A stretch of 61,716 bases of DNA from an uncultured Ectothiorhodospiraceae bacterium (GTDB taxonomy: Bacteria; Pseudomonadota; Gammaproteobacteria; Nitrococcales; Nitrococcaceae). The translations under genes were made by a program, and so were the position numbers. This document shows, one piece after another, positions 35,856 to 44,907 of the stretch. Each line of letters opens with the position of its first letter. The stretch's first letter is position 1. The notes beneath the pieces are model-generated. The model was not told the DNA's origin. It was given only the letters and a program-made list of their open reading frames with translations, and made no database searches. The stretch spans positions 1 to 61,716 of the forward strand of contig CAJXKP010000015.1 in assembly GCA_913055565.1 (NCBI GenBank). Direction: 5' to 3'.

Positions 35856-37088
35856 ATGCCCGCCAAGCCGTCGATAACGCCCTACTGGGAGCGCCTGCCC
35901 CGGTTCCTGCTCTACCCCATGCAGCCGCCCGCCCTCTGGGTCGTGCTGGGGCTCGGCGCTGCTGCCGCGATCATATTCCAGATCTTTTGGCTTTCACTGA
36001 TTACCCTAGCGCTCATGCTCGGTGTCCTGGCTGTCGGCGTCCGCTACAGCTACGAGGTCCTCGCGCGCACCGCGGAGAATCAGCTGGCACCACCCGACAT
36101 CGACACCCTGCTCGCCGGCTACGACCTCCCATTTAAGCAATTCGCCATCATTATCTGCGGCATAGTGGCCATCAACCTCGTGGCCATGATGCTCGGGGCC
36201 GGTCCGGCTTTTCTGATCTCCCTGGCCGTCTACTTCCTGCTGCCGGCGTCCGCGATCGTTCTCGCCTGGACGGAATCCTTCACCGCCGCGTTGAACCCGG
36301 CCATGCTAATCCAGCTCGTAATGGCGATGCGCTGGCACTACGGCGCGCTCTTCGGGCTGCTATTCATTATCGGCCAGGGTCCCAACTATATCTTCCTGCT
36401 GGTGCCCCCTGGCCTGCCGCCGTTTGTATGGTTCTTCCTCGTCGCGGCGGTGGAGGTCTACTTCGTCCTGGTCCTCTTCCACCTCATGGGCTATTTCCTC
36501 CTCCAGTTCGGCCATCGTCTCGGCATCGAGCCCCCTGACCCCGACGGTGATGACGCCGCGGACGACGACTACGGCCTGTTCGAGCAGTTCATGGAACGCG
36601 GCCAGTATGGCGCCGCCCTGGGCGAGATTCGCGAGATCGCGGCGCGCTCCCCGGACCATCTGGAGACCCAGCGCCGCATGCACCGCACCGCCCTGCTCGC
36701 CGAGGACCATCAGGCCATGGCCCAGGCAACGGATCGGTTGATCGGGGTTCACCTGGAGGCCGGCCGCGAGAGCCAAGCCGCTAGCATCGCCGCGGAGACC
36801 CTCGCGCAGATACCGGATTATCGGCCCCGGCAAGGCCATGCCTTCCTTGGGCTCGCGCGCGGCCTACGCAAGCAGGGCAAGCCGCGGGAGGCGGTGCGCC
36901 TGTGCAATGGCTTCCATAAGCGCTTCGCGAACCATCAGGACATCCCCGAGCTCTACGGGCTGGTGGCCCGCATCTTCCGTGAAGACCTCGGGCAGGACCA
37001 GCAGTACGATGCCCTATGCCGATTCCTGAAGGCGCACTACCCCGACCACCCCACGACGATCAGCGTCACGACCTTTTATCGCGAGTAA
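35856..37088 (+). CDS. Inner-membrane protein with C-terminal TPR-like domain
   Basis: A 410-residue protein. The first ~225 residues hold about six membrane helices (LWVVLGLGAAAAIIFQIFW, FAIIICGIVAINLVAMML, LFGLLFIIGQGPNYIFLLVPP, FVWFFLVAAVEVYFVLVLFHL). An acidic linker (PDGDDAADDDYG) follows, and a helical C-terminal region carries TPR/HAT-like repeats (residues ~245-400). I do not assign a known function; the N-terminal part resembles uncharacterised DUF4013-like membrane domains. It is convergent with the rhomboid gene, which also pairs membrane helices with a C-terminal helical repeat region. The start ATG at 35856 lacks a strong ribosome-binding site. Confidence 0.75.
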   Translation: MPAKPSITPYWERLPRFLLYPMQPPALWVVLGLGAAAAIIFQIFWLSLITLALMLGVLAVGVRYSYEVLARTAENQLAPPDIDTLLAGYDLPFKQFAIIICGIVAINLVAMMLGAGPAFLISLAVYFLLPASAIVLAWTESFTAALNPAMLIQLVMAMRWHYGALFGLLFIIGQGPNYIFLLVPPGLPPFVWFFLVAAVEVYFVLVLFHLMGYFLLQFGHRLGIEPPDPDGDDAADDDYGLFEQFMERGQYGAALGEIREIAARSPDHLETQRRMHRTALLAEDHQAMAQATDRLIGVHLEAGRESQAASIAAETLAQIPDYRPRQGHAFLGLARGLRKQGKPREAVRLCNGFHKRFANHQDIPELYGLVARIFREDLGQDQQYDALCRFLKAHYPDHPTTISVTTFYRE

Positions 37089-37143
37089 CCGCGAGGCCCT
37101 GCGGCATAAGGCGCTACCCAATGGCCGAGCGCGACCACTGCCA

Positions 37144-38568
37144 TCAGTCCAGGGTCTTAGCAGTCGCGGCCCAGGCGGCGGCGCGCTCCTCGCGGCCCGC
37201 CTCACGCAGCAACCGAATCAGCTCGCCGACCTGCTGGCGGATCTGCGGGAAGGCGCTGGTGCGACGAACCATCAGCGCCAGCAACTGATCGGCCTCATCG
37301 AGGGCGCGGTCATTGAGGAAACGCGCCGCTAGGTTCGCCATGATGTCCGCCGCCAGTCTCGGCCGCGGCCTCGCCCGGCGCCGATAGTCGTGGTAGACCT
37401 CCCGCATCAGCGCGGCGGCTGCGGGATCGGTTAGCCGTAATATCCGGCGCGCGGTCTCGTGATAGGCCTCGCTGGCAGGCTGCAGGCGATAGCAGTAGTA
37501 CAACCCCCGCAACGCCTTGTGGTTATCGGGCTGGCGCGCCAACACTTGCTGATAGTCGACCGAGGCATCGTCCACATCCAGGCGTGCCAACGCACGCCCC
37601 GCCCGATCGAGCTGATCCTGTACCGCCTCACCGGCGGACTCGCTTTCTCGAGCCCGCTCGTCCATACCGGAATCCAGTAGCCGCACCGGCGCCATTAGAA
37701 CGGCGCCCGCCAAATAGCCCCCGATATGCGCGGTATAGGCGACGCTCGATCGATCACCGGCCAACTCCATTAACAGCCACTGCAGGCCGATCCATGGGAT
37801 GAACAGCAGCAGGGCCGGCACGCGGCGGGAATCGACGTAGAAGCCGATATTAATGAACACCCGAACCCGATTAAGGCCATAGGCAACGGCCAGTCCGCCC
37901 ATAACCGCCGAGATGGAGCCCGATGCGCCCACCAGTGGGGCACTGGCTCCGGGATTCCAGAGGATAAAAGCCAGGCCGGCGCCGATACCACCCAGAATAT
38001 AGACCCCCGTCATCACGGCAGCGCCGGCCACCATCTCCACTAGTAGACCGGCGGCGACCAGAAAGACCATATTGCCGACTAGGTGCATCACACCGCCGTG
38101 CAGGAACTGGTGCGTCACCAGGTTCGGCCAGTCCAGACGATTGGGCTTCAGCCCCCAGGCATCCACCGTGTAGTCGGCCATGCGTTGCTCGAACGCGCGG
38201 CGCTTATCCCGCCAATCCCAGTAGGCATCGTGGTCTTCGTCGATCACCTCGCCGTTTTTGAGGGCTTGTTGGAACGCGGCATCACGGCGTTGGACGTGGT
38301 AGAGCCGGCGGCGCGGATCATAAGGCGTATCCTCGCCGAACCAGTCGATCTCCTCGCCGCGCCCCTGGGAGGTCAGCCAATGGCGATAGGCGGGTAGCTC
38401 GATAGCCGCCAACCCGGAGTCGAAATAATACTCGCGCGCCGCCCGCGCCTCCTCGCGGTCATCGAGCTGGAAGACGACAAAAGCCACCAGGGAGAGCGCC
38501 GCGAGTATCAGTGTCGCCACCGGGGGATGACGCCAATCGATTCCCCGATCCAGTGGTAAGACGAACAT
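37144..38568 (-). CDS. Rhomboid-family serine protease with helical-repeat C-terminus
   Basis: A 474-residue protein. Helix 1 is at residues ~18-35, followed by an unusually long insertion of about 105 residues rich in charged residues. The rhomboid core then starts with THQFLHGGVMHLVGNMVFLVAAG. The catalytic Ser lies in PLVGASGSISAVMGG (G-A-S-G-S) and the catalytic His in AYTAHIGGYLAGAV. After the core, residues ~310-474 are helical with TPR-like character (DYQQVLARQPDNHKALRGLYYCYRLQP). The catalytic dyad is intact, so it should be an active intramembrane protease. Convergent with the TPR membrane protein at 35856. Confidence 0.92.
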   Translation of the reverse strand: MFVLPLDRGIDWRHPPVATLILAALSLVAFVVFQLDDREEARAAREYYFDSGLAAIELPAYRHWLTSQGRGEEIDWFGEDTPYDPRRRLYHVQRRDAAFQQALKNGEVIDEDHDAYWDWRDKRRAFEQRMADYTVDAWGLKPNRLDWPNLVTHQFLHGGVMHLVGNMVFLVAAGLLVEMVAGAAVMTGVYILGGIGAGLAFILWNPGASAPLVGASGSISAVMGGLAVAYGLNRVRVFINIGFYVDSRRVPALLLFIPWIGLQWLLMELAGDRSSVAYTAHIGGYLAGAVLMAPVRLLDSGMDERARESESAGEAVQDQLDRAGRALARLDVDDASVDYQQVLARQPDNHKALRGLYYCYRLQPASEAYHETARRILRLTDPAAAALMREVYHDYRRRARPRPRLAADIMANLAARFLNDRALDEADQLLALMVRRTSAFPQIRQQVGELIRLLREAGREERAAAWAATAKTLD

Positions 38569-38672
38569 CCGTTCCCCCAGGGATTATCGCGGACTAGGCC
38601 AGCATACTGGCGTTATACGCTACGCTATCAGAACTCGTATCTTGCGTACTCGGTCAACGATGGGAGAGGCGG

Positions 38673-39860
38673 ATGAGCCAGAAGGCGGACGTCATCATCG
38701 TCGGCGGCGGCATGGTGGGCAGTACGCTGGCCGCCCTGCTGGGGCAGGCCGGCTACCAGGTGATCGTGCTCGAGGGCGCCGAGAGCAGCCCAGAGCCGGA
38801 CGTTAACGGCCCCCCAGAGCTGCGCGTGTCATCGGTGAACCGTGGCAGCGCCGCCGTGTTCGAGCGCGCCGGTGCCTGGCAACGCATGCTGGCGCGCCGC
38901 GTCTGCCCGTTCCGTCGCCTACGCGTCTGGGACAGCCGGGGCGTCGAGGCCGGCTTCGATGCCCGCGAGACGGGCGACCACTGCCTCGGCTGGTTCATCG
39001 AGAACGGCATCATCGTAGCCGCCCTGCATGAGGCACTAGCCGCCATGGCGTCCGTCGAGTGGCGCGCGCCGGCCCGCCCGCAGCGCGTTAACGTCGACGC
39101 CGACGCCGCCTCGGTAACGCTAACCGACGGTAGCGAGCTTCAGGCCAAGCTCATCGTGGGCGCCGACGGGCCGAACTCTACGGTCCGGCAGCTCAGCGGC
39201 ATCGGCTGCCACGAGACCGATTATGAGCAGCGAGCCCTGGTAACCAATGTCCAGACCGCCCTGCCGCAACAGGACGTCACCTGGCAACGCTTCACGCCGC
39301 ACGGCCCGCAGGCCTTCCTTCCTCTGGCCGGCCCCAACGCCTCGCTGATCTGGTACGACACCCCCGAGCGCGTGCGTGACCGCGAAGCACGGCCGGACGC
39401 GGATCTCCAAGAACTCATCCTGAGCGCTTTCCCCGCGGCGCTGAGAGGCATCGAGGCCATCCACGCCCGGGCGAGCTTTGCGATCCGCCGCCGCCATGCG
39501 CAAGCCTACCACCAGCCGCGTCTGGCCCTCGTCGGCGACGCCGCGCACGTCATCCACCCGTTAATGGGCCAGGGCCTGAACCTAGGAATCCAGGGCGTTG
39601 CGAGCTTGGCATCAGCCATCATCGATGGCGGCACGAATGATCCGGGCAGCCCCCGGGTCCTCGCCGCTTACGAGTACCGGCATCGCCCGCGAGCGCTGGC
39701 CATGATGGGCGCGACCGCTACCTGCCACCGGCTATTCACCCGGGAAGGCGGCGCCCTACCCCTCATCGGCTCGGGGCTTTTGGGCCTGGCACGCCTGGCG
39801 CCGATCGGCCGGGCGCAGGTCGTACGGTTCGCCATGGGCCTACCCGTGATGGGCGATTGA
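38673..39860 (+). CDS. UbiH/UbiF/VisC-family FAD hydroxylase
   Basis: A 395-residue flavin monooxygenase of the family that hydroxylates the ring during ubiquinone synthesis. The FAD motif DVIIVGGGMVGSTLAALL opens the protein, GADGPNSTVR is the middle D-G motif, and GDAAHVIHPLMGQGLNLGIQG is the second FAD motif with the family signature. Which carbon it hydroxylates (UbiH, UbiF or UbiI type) cannot be told from these motifs. The ATG at 38673 has GGGAGAGGCGG upstream. It is divergent from the rhomboid gene with 104 bases between, and stands alone. Confidence 0.9.
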   Translation: MSQKADVIIVGGGMVGSTLAALLGQAGYQVIVLEGAESSPEPDVNGPPELRVSSVNRGSAAVFERAGAWQRMLARRVCPFRRLRVWDSRGVEAGFDARETGDHCLGWFIENGIIVAALHEALAAMASVEWRAPARPQRVNVDADAASVTLTDGSELQAKLIVGADGPNSTVRQLSGIGCHETDYEQRALVTNVQTALPQQDVTWQRFTPHGPQAFLPLAGPNASLIWYDTPERVRDREARPDADLQELILSAFPAALRGIEAIHARASFAIRRRHAQAYHQPRLALVGDAAHVIHPLMGQGLNLGIQGVASLASAIIDGGTNDPGSPRVLAAYEYRHRPRALAMMGATATCHRLFTREGGALPLIGSGLLGLARLAPIGRAQVVRFAMGLPVMGD

Positions 39861-39885
39861 TCGGCCGCCAAAAGCCTCGCTTAAG

Positions 39886-39937
39886 GAGACGCTGAATAAC
39901 GTTCGCGGACCTCTGCGCGCCACGCCGGCGCTGTGAC
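39886..39937. repeat. Insertion-sequence end-like repeat, copy 1
   Basis: The sequence around GGAGACGCTGAATAACG...CGCGGACCTCTGCGCGCC recurs in diverged form at 44690-44737 (GTGCTGAATGATTC..CGCGGACCTCGGCGCGCC). Both copies sit in gaps between genes. The layout resembles a terminal fragment of an insertion sequence left after deletion. No transposase is beside it. Confidence 0.45.
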
Positions 39938-39984
39938 AAGGCGGCCCTCGTAGGAGGGACCAGGGACCAGCATCTGCTAGTCCA

Positions 39985-40941
39985 TCAAGCCTCATACAGC
40001 GCTGTTACGGCACTCGGGCGATCGATGCTGATGAAGTGGCTCACCCCGCGCACCGACTGGATTCGAACGTGATCGCCGCCATCCTCGGCCGAGCGCTGCA
40101 TGCTCTCGGCATCAAGGATGCGGTCCTGAGGCGTCACTAGGACCACAGCGTCGGGCAATCCCGCCAGCAGATCGGTCCCGTATCGACGCATCCACGCCTC
40201 GATATCCCGTAGGTTGCGCATCACGGTAATCGCCCGGCGTGGGTTATGGGGCATGGCCGCCATGAGCCGATGCTTGTGCTCATCGCGCAAACGCCCCAGG
40301 ACCAGGCGCATACGCTCGTTGATCGGATGGCGGCGCCAGGCCGGTAACAGGCAAGGGAGCAGCAGCACGGCGCCGCGGGGCAAAGGCCTAAACAAGCGGC
40401 CCTGGGGCAGTACTGGCGCCTCCAGTATGAGCCGTTTGTGGTCGAAAAGAGCCGGATCCTTGCGCACCGCATCAACCACAACGGCCCCGCCACGCGAGTG
40501 GCCATGGAGCCAAACGGTATCGCCGCTGGCCAGATTCGCGAGCGCTTGTCGCAGGACCTCGGCGTCGTAGGCAATGGTACCCAACGGCGCCGCCGGCGGC
40601 TGCGCCCAGCTGCTATCGCCTTGCTGCTCGGCGCCAAGGGCCTGGTGATAATCCCCGGAGCCGACCAAGATGACCTCGGTGTCGGGGCAGTCGCGGTAGA
40701 GGCCCATGAAATAGGCCGGACTCTGCAGAAAGCCATGCACGGCCACGACGGTATGGCGCGCGCGACCGCTACTCGCGGGGAGTCGATAGACCCAGCAGGC
40801 ACCCACGCGATACACCGCTCCAGGCACCTGCTCATGGCTCGGCCCGGCACCGACACGGAGCAAGAGCCAGGCGTACAGCGCGACAGCGATAAGCGCCATA
40901 CCAAGCGCCACGGCAAGGACCGTGCTCATATCAAACCCCAT
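39985..40941 (-). CDS. Alpha/beta hydrolase with N-terminal membrane anchor
   Basis: A 318-residue protein with one N-terminal hydrophobic helix (residues ~7-28, VLAVALGMALIAVALYAWLLL) and an alpha/beta-hydrolase domain. The oxyanion/first-strand region is VVAVHGFLQSPAYF, the nucleophile elbow is LHGHSRGGAVVVDA (G-H-S-R-G), and a C-terminal His lies in GVSHFISIDRP. It is probably an esterase or lipase anchored to the inner membrane. No substrate can be assigned. The ATG at 40941 is used; an in-frame ATG at 40929 (MSTVLAV) is also good. Confidence 0.85.
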   Translation of the reverse strand: MGFDMSTVLAVALGMALIAVALYAWLLLRVGAGPSHEQVPGAVYRVGACWVYRLPASSGRARHTVVAVHGFLQSPAYFMGLYRDCPDTEVILVGSGDYHQALGAEQQGDSSWAQPPAAPLGTIAYDAEVLRQALANLASGDTVWLHGHSRGGAVVVDAVRKDPALFDHKRLILEAPVLPQGRLFRPLPRGAVLLLPCLLPAWRRHPINERMRLVLGRLRDEHKHRLMAAMPHNPRRAITVMRNLRDIEAWMRRYGTDLLAGLPDAVVLVTPQDRILDAESMQRSAEDGGDHVRIQSVRGVSHFISIDRPSAVTALYEA

Positions 40942-41054
40942 GTTAGCGCGGAACGCGACGGCGGCTAGGCGAGGCGCGTGTCGTCACCAGCGCCTCGATC
41001 CGGCGAGGGCGCCGCCTCCCCCAAGATGGAACGCCGTCATGCCGTGCCAATAGC

Positions 41055-41813
41055 TCACAGCGTGTCCCGCACTCCCTGGCCCGCACCCATGCCATCGATG
41101 AGCGCCTCGATGCCGCGGACGTGGCTGCCCCGCCAATAGAGCTGCCCACACTGACAACACTGGCGAAAATCATCGACGTATCGCCGGGTAAGCGGCTCCA
41201 GGCGATCCTCGATCGCCGCCTTGTCAACGCCGATAAGGCTACCATTACAGCGAGCGCAGCGCGTCAGCGGGGCAGCCCGCGGGTAGAGGTCGTAGCGGCG
41301 AAACACCTCGACCAACTGGTCACGCGGTGACTGGGCGCGTACGAAGTAGCCGTGGGTGATTAGGCGACGCTTCAAGACCCCGCGATCGCGCGTGAGAACG
41401 ATCCGCTCCTGATCGTGCGCCAGCCGCGCGAGTTCATCATCCCGGATCGCGTCATCGTAGAGCGCATCGAAACCGCAAAGCCTGAGCTGGCGCGCCAGTG
41501 CCCCGAGATTGGCGTCCACCGCGAAACGCTCGGCCACGCCGCCGTTAGGCCCCCCAACGCCAGCGACGGCTCCGAGGTTGCGGAACACCGGGTATACCGC
41601 GATGCGGTCGCCGTCATGCACCTGGCGCGCAAAGCCGGCGGCAACACCGTTCGCCAGGATGAATCCCACTTCGGGGTGTGGCACCCCAAGGGCCTCGATC
41701 ATATCTTTGAGCGATGTACGCCGATCAAACCGCTGCTGGATGGCGCGCTGCCGTCGCGCGCGGGGCAGGAAGTCGTTCAATTCCGCATAGAAGCGGTACG
41801 TCGCCGTCGCCAC
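41055..41813 (-). CDS. Mut7-C RNase-domain protein with ubiquitin-like N-terminus and zinc ribbon
   Basis: A 252-residue cytosolic protein. Residues ~1-90 form a ubiquitin/ThiS-like fold (ATYRFYAELNDFLP...TSLKDMIEALGVPHPEVGFILANG), and a PIN-like Mut7-C nuclease domain follows (DANLGALARQLRLCGFDALYDDAIRDDELARLA...ILTRDRG type). A zinc ribbon with CARCNG and CCQCGQLYWRGSH ends it. The start is a GTG at 41813, because GGGAGGG lies seven bases upstream; reading from the ATG at 41930 adds an unconserved helix. The family is suggested to process RNA, but the substrate is unknown. Divergent from the FocA/NirC gene. Confidence 0.85.
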   Translation of the reverse strand: MATATYRFYAELNDFLPRARRQRAIQQRFDRRTSLKDMIEALGVPHPEVGFILANGVAAGFARQVHDGDRIAVYPVFRNLGAVAGVGGPNGGVAERFAVDANLGALARQLRLCGFDALYDDAIRDDELARLAHDQERIVLTRDRGVLKRRLITHGYFVRAQSPRDQLVEVFRRYDLYPRAAPLTRCARCNGSLIGVDKAAIEDRLEPLTRRYVDDFRQCCQCGQLYWRGSHVRGIEALIDGMGAGQGVRDTL

Positions 41814-42037
41814 GCGTAACCCTCCCGACGCCGCGGCTAGCCGTATCGTTAAGGCCGCGCCAGCCCGATTCAACCCCCAACCAAGCGCCCGGCCCAGGGC
41901 GGCGATCAACACCGACAACGCCAACGCCATGCCTCTTCCGTTGCGACGCCACACGCGGTGGAATGGCGCGACCACACGGTGTCCACTGACAGCCACAACT
42001 CGGCCGTCGGTGACACGCGAAATCGAGCGGAGATCGC

Positions 42038-42928
42038 ATGGCGAACGAAACGGAACACGGCCACCATGCCACCGACCCCCTAGAGGCGGTGCTACCGCGC
42101 GAGATGGCCAAGCGCGCTGAACGCAGCGGCGCCGCCAAAGCGGAGCAGAACGCACTCAGCCTGCTGGCGCTGGCCGCTCTCGCGGGCGCCTTCATCGCCT
42201 TCGGCGCGACCTTCGCTGCCGCCGTAACGGCCGGCGTTCCCCCCGGCGAGATGAGCGGCACCACCAAACTGGCAGGGGGCCTGGCCTTCTCCCTAGCCTA
42301 CGTCCTCGCCATCGTGGGCGGTGCCGAGCTGTTCACGACCAATGTGCTCATGGTTATGGCGTGGGCCCATGGTCGGTTGCCGACCCGCTACCTCCTACGC
42401 GCCTGGGCCATCGTCTTCGTTGGCAACTTCGCCGGCGCCGCCGCGACCGGCGCCCTGCTGATACTCGCCGGCCAACATACCGAGCTCAATGATGGCGTCG
42501 GCATCCGGCTGCTAGCCTCCGCGGAGCGCATCCACGAGCTCGCCACCGCCAACGCGCTATTGCTCGGCATCCTCGGGAACACGCTGCTGTGCCTAGGCGT
42601 GTGGCTGACCTATAGCGCGCGAACGACGACGGACCGCATCCTCGCCCTACTCTCGCCCGTGGCTGCCTTCTACGTCCTAGGGCTCGAGCACGCCATCGCC
42701 GTTATGTTCTACCTCCCCTGCGCCGGGTTCATCGAATGGCTTGCCAGCGATGGTTTCTGGCAGCGTACTGAGATGGTCGCCATTGGCGTCGAGCTGGGCA
42801 ACACACTAAGGATCCTGGGCGCGGTGACCCTGGGTAACATACTGGGCGGCGGCGGCCTCGTGGCCCTGATGTATTGGTTCATCTATCTGCGCCCCGAGCG
42901 TCACCACAACCAATCGGGGCACGAGTGA
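42038..42928 (+). CDS. FocA/NirC-family formate/nitrite transporter
   Basis: A 296-residue pentameric channel-type transporter with six membrane helices. Helix motifs FIAFGATFAAAV, the GAELFTTNVLMVMAWAHG loop (the N-x-L-M-V part lines the pore in the family), and NTLLCLGVWLTYSAR fit FNT proteins. An N-terminal soluble stretch of about 35 residues precedes the first helix. Formate, nitrite, hydrosulfide or lactate are substrates in relatives and cannot be separated here. No formate or nitrite enzyme gene is adjacent, so the specificity is open. Confidence 0.9.
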   Translation: MANETEHGHHATDPLEAVLPREMAKRAERSGAAKAEQNALSLLALAALAGAFIAFGATFAAAVTAGVPPGEMSGTTKLAGGLAFSLAYVLAIVGGAELFTTNVLMVMAWAHGRLPTRYLLRAWAIVFVGNFAGAAATGALLILAGQHTELNDGVGIRLLASAERIHELATANALLLGILGNTLLCLGVWLTYSARTTTDRILALLSPVAAFYVLGLEHAIAVMFYLPCAGFIEWLASDGFWQRTEMVAIGVELGNTLRILGAVTLGNILGGGGLVALMYWFIYLRPERHHNQSGHE

Positions 42929-43232
42929 GAGCCTCTTCACGGCAGCACGAACATGGCGCAGGGCGCGACCGCGCCCGCCACTCGTCGCATGCCATCGACC
43001 CGGGCGCACAACAAGGCCATGGAGGAACCAATGGCCGCAACATGGGCCAATGAGAACGCATCGGCGCCCTTGCCACCATCTCGGCAAAACGCGGTCCACA
43101 ACGGGATGATCTGGCCGCCACGGCGCGCCGAGGCAGCAATGAACAAGATTGCTGTGGCGGGCGGCAGACCGGACGAAGGCCGCGCTCCGCGATGGCTACA
43201 AGACATAAGCGGCGTTTCAGGGAGACGCTAAG
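42929..43232. other. Intergenic stretch of 304 bases, no gene recognised
   Basis: Short open frames exist on both strands (for example 42937-43206, minus) but neither resembles a family nor has a good ribosome-binding site. The end contains GGGAG, which serves as the ribosome-binding site for the antiporter GTG at 43233. Confidence 0.4.
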
Positions 43233-44483
43233 GTGACACTACTCGAACTCATCGCGGTCCTGCTGGCACTGGCCGGCGCGTTCGCCTACTTCAACCATTG
43301 GCTGCTTGGGCTCCCGACCACCATCGGCGTCATGGCGATTGGGCTCGGGTTCTCCATCCTGCTACTGCTGCTGCCAGCGCTAGGCTGGTCGGCCCCAGCG
43401 GCATGGGCCCGGGCCAACCTCTCGGCCGTCAATTTCGATAAGACCGTGCTGGACGGCATGCTCGCCATCCTGCTATTCGCCGGCGCCCTCCATGTGCGGT
43501 TGAGCGCCCTAGGCCGGCAATGGCGGGCCATCGCGCTACTAGCCACGGTCGGCGTTCTGGCGACGACGGCGCTCATCGGCGGCGGCCTCTTCGCCCTGCA
43601 GAGCATTACTCCGATCGCTCTGTCGTTCGCCTACTGCCTTGTCTTCGGGGCCTTGATCGCCCCCACCGATCCCGTCGCCGTCCTTGGGATCGTCGAGAAG
43701 CTCGGCTTATCCAACGGGCTGCGCGTCAAGATTGCCGGTGAGTCGCTGTTCACTGACGGCTTCGCGATCGTGATCTTCCTCACTCTCGTCGGCTGGGCGA
43801 CGGGCCATGCCGGTGGCGCCGGTGAGCTCGGCGTATTGTTCCTCAAGGAGGTAGGCGGTGGCATCGGGCTGGGGCTGGCCCTCGGCGCGCTCGGTTTCTG
43901 GCTGTTGCGCTCCATGGACGACTACGTCGTCGAGGTCCTGATCACCCTCGCCCTGGTCGTTGGCGGCTACGCACTGGCCCTCAAATGGCATCTCTCAGGC
44001 CCCCTAGCGGTCGTTGTCGCCGGTCTCGTCGTAGGTAACCAGGCCCGTCGGTACGCCATGTCCGAGACCACACGTGAACGCCTGGACGATTTCTGGGAAC
44101 TCATGGACGAGCTGCTGAACATCATCCTGTTCCTGCTCATCGGCCTTGAGCTCCTGGTCATCAACCTGAACCCATGGGCCGGCATCCTCGGCGCCATTGC
44201 CATCCCACTGGTACTGCTCGCCCGATTCCTGGCCGTTGGCGGGCTGATTACGGCCCTGGCACCGATTCGCGACTTCGAGCACGGTGCCATACGGCTACTG
44301 ACGTGGGGTGGCCTGCGAGGTGGCATATCCGTCGCGCTCGCCCTGTCGCTACCGGCTAGCGAGGCGCGCGAGATCATCGTCACGATGACCTACATCGTCG
44401 TGGTGTTCTCCATCCTTGTTCAAGGCCTGACCCTGGCCCCATTGGTCCGACGGCTAGGCGCCGGTGGCTCGCCATCGGACTAG
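43233..44483 (+). CDS. CPA1-family Na+/H+ antiporter (NhaP type)
   Basis: A 416-residue cation/proton antiporter with about 12 helices. The ion-binding region shows ALIAPTDPVAVLGIVEKLG and AGESLFTDGFAIVIFL, the E-S-L-F-x-D-G motif of NhaP/NHE proteins. The ligand region near the C-terminus is TWGGLRGGISVALALSLP. The start is the GTG at 43233 with GGGAG eight bases upstream. In a halophile it would export Na+. A C-terminal regulatory domain is absent. It follows the FNT transporter by 304 bases and is not obviously co-transcribed with it. Confidence 0.93.
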   Translation: MTLLELIAVLLALAGAFAYFNHWLLGLPTTIGVMAIGLGFSILLLLLPALGWSAPAAWARANLSAVNFDKTVLDGMLAILLFAGALHVRLSALGRQWRAIALLATVGVLATTALIGGGLFALQSITPIALSFAYCLVFGALIAPTDPVAVLGIVEKLGLSNGLRVKIAGESLFTDGFAIVIFLTLVGWATGHAGGAGELGVLFLKEVGGGIGLGLALGALGFWLLRSMDDYVVEVLITLALVVGGYALALKWHLSGPLAVVVAGLVVGNQARRYAMSETTRERLDDFWELMDELLNIILFLLIGLELLVINLNPWAGILGAIAIPLVLLARFLAVGGLITALAPIRDFEHGAIRLLTWGGLRGGISVALALSLPASEAREIIVTMTYIVVVFSILVQGLTLAPLVRRLGAGGSPSD

Positions 44484-44558
44484 AGCAACGCCGTGACGGC
44501 GCCGACCTGCTAACAGAGCCCGCTTGGCGCCATCGTCGGTGGCAAGAGCCGCCTACCA

Positions 44559-44685
44559 AGAGGGTGCTTACACAATAGCTTAACCTTCGTTTCACTCGAT
44601 TATTGCGTCTGCTAGTTTTGAATTGCTTATTGTTCCGAGTCAGCAACTCAAGCGTTGCGAGGCGGTATTTTTGTAAACACCCTCT
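44559..44685. mobile_element. Miniature element with terminal inverted repeats (MITE-like)
   Basis: Left end AGAGGGTGCTTAC (44559-44571) and right end GTAAACACCCTCT (44673-44685) are inverted copies with one mismatch over 13 bases. The 127-base interior is clearly less GC-rich than the flanks and has no coding capacity. The same end, TAGAGGGTGTTTAC, recurs alone at 55297-55310. The parental transposon was not found in this window. Confidence 0.6.
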
Positions 44686-44689
44686 AGCA

Positions 44690-44737
44690 GGTGCTGAATG
44701 ATTCCCGCGGACCTCGGCGCGCCCTCAGCGGCGCTAT
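44690..44737. repeat. Insertion-sequence end-like repeat, copy 2
   Basis: This is a diverged copy of 39886-39937, with GCTGAAT, CGCGGACCTC and GCGCGCC kept in order and spacing, and a similar GCGGCGCTATG tail. It directly follows the miniature element, so the two may be parts of one larger remnant. Confidence 0.4.
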
Positions 44738-44907
44738 GGAACAGCATCATCGTTACCGCATCGCCCTGCTCAGGCGCCGCGTTGGCATGGAGAAACGGAA
44801 CGCTCGCTCGGATCGATTCGTTGGGCCCCACGTCGCCTGTGGTACCAGCTGCATTGCCCCGCTTCCCTCTAGCTAGGCGTCCCAGGACGCGGGGCTCCCA
44901 CGATGAC

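Larger units (their letters stand above)
44484..44907. other. Intergenic stretch of 424 bases with mobile-element remnants
   Basis: It holds a 127-base element with terminal inverted repeats (44559-44685), then an insertion-sequence end-like repeat (44690-44737). Between about 44740 and 44907 I see no gene or repeat I can name. Confidence 0.5.

Noticed and set aside
42937..43206. An 89-codon minus-strand frame between the FNT and antiporter genes
   Set aside because: No ribosome-binding site, no family features, and an equally long frame exists on the opposite strand.
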